Shown here one piece after another: positions 4,301 to 6,071 of a stretch of DNA of 6,071 bases (positions within the stretch are counted from its first letter, which is position 1; each line of letters starts with the position of its first letter). Source of the DNA: CAYLNC01 sp964534415 (GTDB lineage: Bacteria > Patescibacteriota > Minisyncoccia > Phycocordibacterales > JAACPR01). Made by a program: the position numbers and the translations under genes. The notes below the pieces were generated by a model. It saw nothing but the letters and a program-made list of their open reading frames with translations. It ran no database searches and was not told the origin of the DNA. The stretch spans positions 1-6,071 of the forward strand of contig CAZHOL010000017.1 of assembly GCA_964534415.1 (NCBI GenBank). Reading direction: 5' to 3'.

Positions 4301-6071
4301 ATGACAAACAAAAACGACAAAAGAAAAGACGAAAAGATCATTGTGAAGGGTGCACGAACGCATAACCTTAAAAACATTGATGTTGAAATGCCGAGAAACA
4401 AACTCGTAGTTTTTACAGGTCTCTCTGGTTCTGGAAAGTCTTCGCTCGCATTCGACACCATTTTTGCTGAAGGTCAGCGCCGATATGTCGAGTCTCTCTC
4501 TGCCTACGCCAGACAATTTTTGAATACAATGCAGAAACCAGATGTTGATGAAATCATCGGTCTTTCACCCGCGATTTCAATCGACCAAAAATCTCGCTCT
4601 AACAATCCAAGATCAACCGTTGCAACTATAACGGAAATTTACGATTATCTTCGAATCCTTTTTGCGCGTGTCGGTCGTCCGCACTGTTTAGAATGTGGTC
4701 GTGAGATCAAGAAACTTTCACATGAAGAAATCATGAATACTATTATCGAATTCGTCGAATCAATTGATGTTTCAACAAAACAGCGCGAGGTCATGGGTGT
4801 GAAATTTGATGATTTCAAAGTTCAACTCTTTGCCCCAGTTGTCGTTGGTCGAAAGGGTGAATATTATCAAATGCTTTATGACATGCTGAACAAGGGTTAC
4901 AGCAAAGCCAAAATTGACGGAAAAATTGTCAATCTTCGCGATCAGATCATTTTGAGTAAAAATAAAAAGCATGACATAGATATTATGGTCGAGGAATTTT
5001 ATCTTTCCGAAATTGTGAAAAAGGAGGCAACTTTCAAAGAACGACTGTCCGAAGCCATCGAGCGATCGATTCAGGAATCAAATGGTCTAATTAAAATCAT
5101 CACTCCAACTGAGGAAAAATTGATGTCTTCGAAATTTATGTGCCCATACGACGGATTTTCTTTCCCGGAAATTGAACCGCGATTGTTCTCTTTTAACTCT
5201 CCGCACGGTGCATGTCCAGAATGTAACGGTTTAGGAACTCGGCACATGTTCGGCGACGATCCTTGCCATGTTTGTAAAGGTGCGCGTCTGCGTGATGAAG
5301 CTCTCCATGTATATTTGCCCAACACCGACAAAGTAAATATTGTTGAAGTTGTAAACAAATCAGTTAAAGATGCCATCGAATTTTTCGATAATTTAGATTT
5401 ATCCGCAAAAGAAAAAGAAATCGCCAAAGTCATTCTGAAAGAAATTAATGAGCGACTGAAATTCATGAACAATGTTGGTATAGAATATTTGACCTTGAAT
5501 CGTCGTGCTCACACTCTCTCCGGCGGAGAGGCTCAGCGAATTCGGCTTGCTTCACAATTAGGATCGGGTCTCGTCGGTGCTACATATGTTTTGGATGAAC
5601 CAACAATTGGTTTGCATTCACGCGATAATGATCGATTAATTAAAACTTTGCTCGATCTGCGTGACGCAGGTAACTCGATTATTGTCGTTGAACACGATGA
5701 AGATACAATTTACTCTTCAGATTACCTCGTTGATATTGGCCCCGGGGCTGGAACACACGGCGGAAACATTGTAGTTTCTGGTGATTTGGATAAGTTACTG
5801 ACAGCAAAAACTAATCCGTCTGGTTCTTTGACGCTCGATTACTTGAGAGGTGATAATGAAATTTCTGTGCCTAAAAAGCGTCGCGATACTGACAAAGGAA
5901 AAATTCGCATCAAAGGCGGTCACGCTTTCAATATTAAAAACATGAATGTAGAAGTTCCTCTTGGAAAATTCGTTGCAGTAACCGGAGTTTCTGGTTCTGG
6001 AAAATCAACTTTCGTCTATGAAATTTTGAACAAGAATTTGCAAAATCGTTTCGATCGTCGATATCGTTCAA
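4301..6071 (+). CDS. uvrA: Excinuclease ABC subunit UvrA, 3' end cut by window edge, insertion domain absent
   Basis: UvrA is the dimeric ABC-type ATPase that finds bulky DNA lesions and loads UvrB. The frame is open from ATG 4301 to the right edge (590 codons). Walker A of the first ATPase is GLSGSGKSS (40-48). The UvrB-binding region follows, roughly 133-278. One zinc module is CLEC (129-132) with CPYD (281-284), where the last expected Cys is Asp284. The second is CPEC (305-308) with CHVC (322-325). Signature LSGGE (406-410), Walker B VLDEP (430-434) and the switch His465 in VVEHDED complete the first ATPase. The second Walker A is GVSGSGKST (562-570). Only 13 residues separate CPEC and CHVC where E. 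coli has about 125, so the insertion domain is missing. No Shine-Dalgarno site is visible. ATG 4301 is the only plausible start before the conserved KGARTHNLKNI. The second signature domain lies outside the window. Confidence 0.97.
   Translation, partial: MTNKNDKRKDEKIIVKGARTHNLKNIDVEMPRNKLVVFTGLSGSGKSSLAFDTIFAEGQRRYVESLSAYARQFLNTMQKPDVDEIIGLSPAISIDQKSRSNNPRSTVATITEIYDYLRILFARVGRPHCLECGREIKKLSHEEIMNTIIEFVESIDVSTKQREVMGVKFDDFKVQLFAPVVVGRKGEYYQMLYDMLNKGYSKAKIDGKIVNLRDQIILSKNKKHDIDIMVEEFYLSEIVKKEATFKERLSEAIERSIQESNGLIKIITPTEEKLMSSKFMCPYDGFSFPEIEPRLFSFNSPHGACPECNGLGTRHMFGDDPCHVCKGARLRDEALHVYLPNTDKVNIVEVVNKSVKDAIEFFDNLDLSAKEKEIAKVILKEINERLKFMNNVGIEYLTLNRRAHTLSGGEAQRIRLASQLGSGLVGATYVLDEPTIGLHSRDNDRLIKTLLDLRDAGNSIIVVEHDEDTIYSSDYLVDIGPGAGTHGGNIVVSGDLDKLLTAKTNPSGSLTLDYLRGDNEISVPKKRRDTDKGKIRIKGGHAFNIKNMNVEVPLGKFVAVTGVSGSGKSTFVYEILNKNLQNRFDRRYRS

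Noticed and set aside
4204..4516. Two overlapping minus-strand open frames across the uvrA start
   Set aside because: Both are antisense to the uvrA leader and Walker A region, overlap each other, and resemble no family I know.
5071..5472. Open frame of 133 codons on the minus strand inside uvrA
   Set aside because: It is antisense to the UvrA zinc modules and has no independent support.
1792..6071. A novel defence or mobile system built around uvrB, the small gene and uvrA
   Set aside because: uvrA and uvrB are standard repair genes with intact catalytic motifs. There are no integrase, transposase, repeats or toxin-like genes nearby, and a terminator splits the genes.

Overview
The window reads as an ordinary housekeeping stretch of a bacterial chromosome, most likely from a member of the Candidate Phyla Radiation (Patescibacteria). 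That placement is an inference from protein character: a Tgt with a long insertion after its TDSGGFQ motif and a GGSF substrate-loop variant, a UvrA shortened by loss of its insertion domain, and AT-leaning coding sequence rich in CGA, TTG and AAA codons. UGA appears to act as a normal stop. No phage, transposon, CRISPR array, tRNA or rRNA is visible, and I see no convincing novel multi-gene system.

Layout: (1) 1-1073, plus strand, the 3' part of tgt (tRNA-guanine transglycosylase), cut by the left edge. (2) 1078-1103, a perfect GC-rich hairpin between converging genes that can serve as terminator for both. (3) 1111-1695, minus strand, an M15/VanX-like zinc dipeptidase. (4) 1696-1791, a short AT-rich divergent promoter region. 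(5) 1792-3879, plus strand, complete uvrB. (6) 3955-4158, plus strand, a small Cys/His-rich protein of 67 residues with its own Shine-Dalgarno site and a strong terminator at 4172-4213. (7) 4214-4300, a leader with a candidate promoter and a stable hairpin. (8) 4301 to the right edge, plus strand, the N-terminal 590 codons of uvrA.

UvrA and UvrB belong to the same pathway, nucleotide excision repair: UvrA loads UvrB at DNA lesions before UvrC cuts. Here they are neighbours but not one simple transcription unit, because a strong terminator lies between them and each has a candidate promoter. I found no B. subtilis-type LexA box (GAAC-N4-GTTC) in the spacers upstream of either gene. Tgt (tRNA wobble modification) and the M15 peptidase (D-amino-acid peptide metabolism or cell wall) are functionally unrelated neighbours.

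The points most worth a second look are the precise loss of the UvrA insertion domain, the small zinc-finger-like protein between uvrB and uvrA, the altered substrate-pocket residues in Tgt and in the dipeptidase, a sharp GC3-rich patch in uvrB, and the structured uvrA leader.
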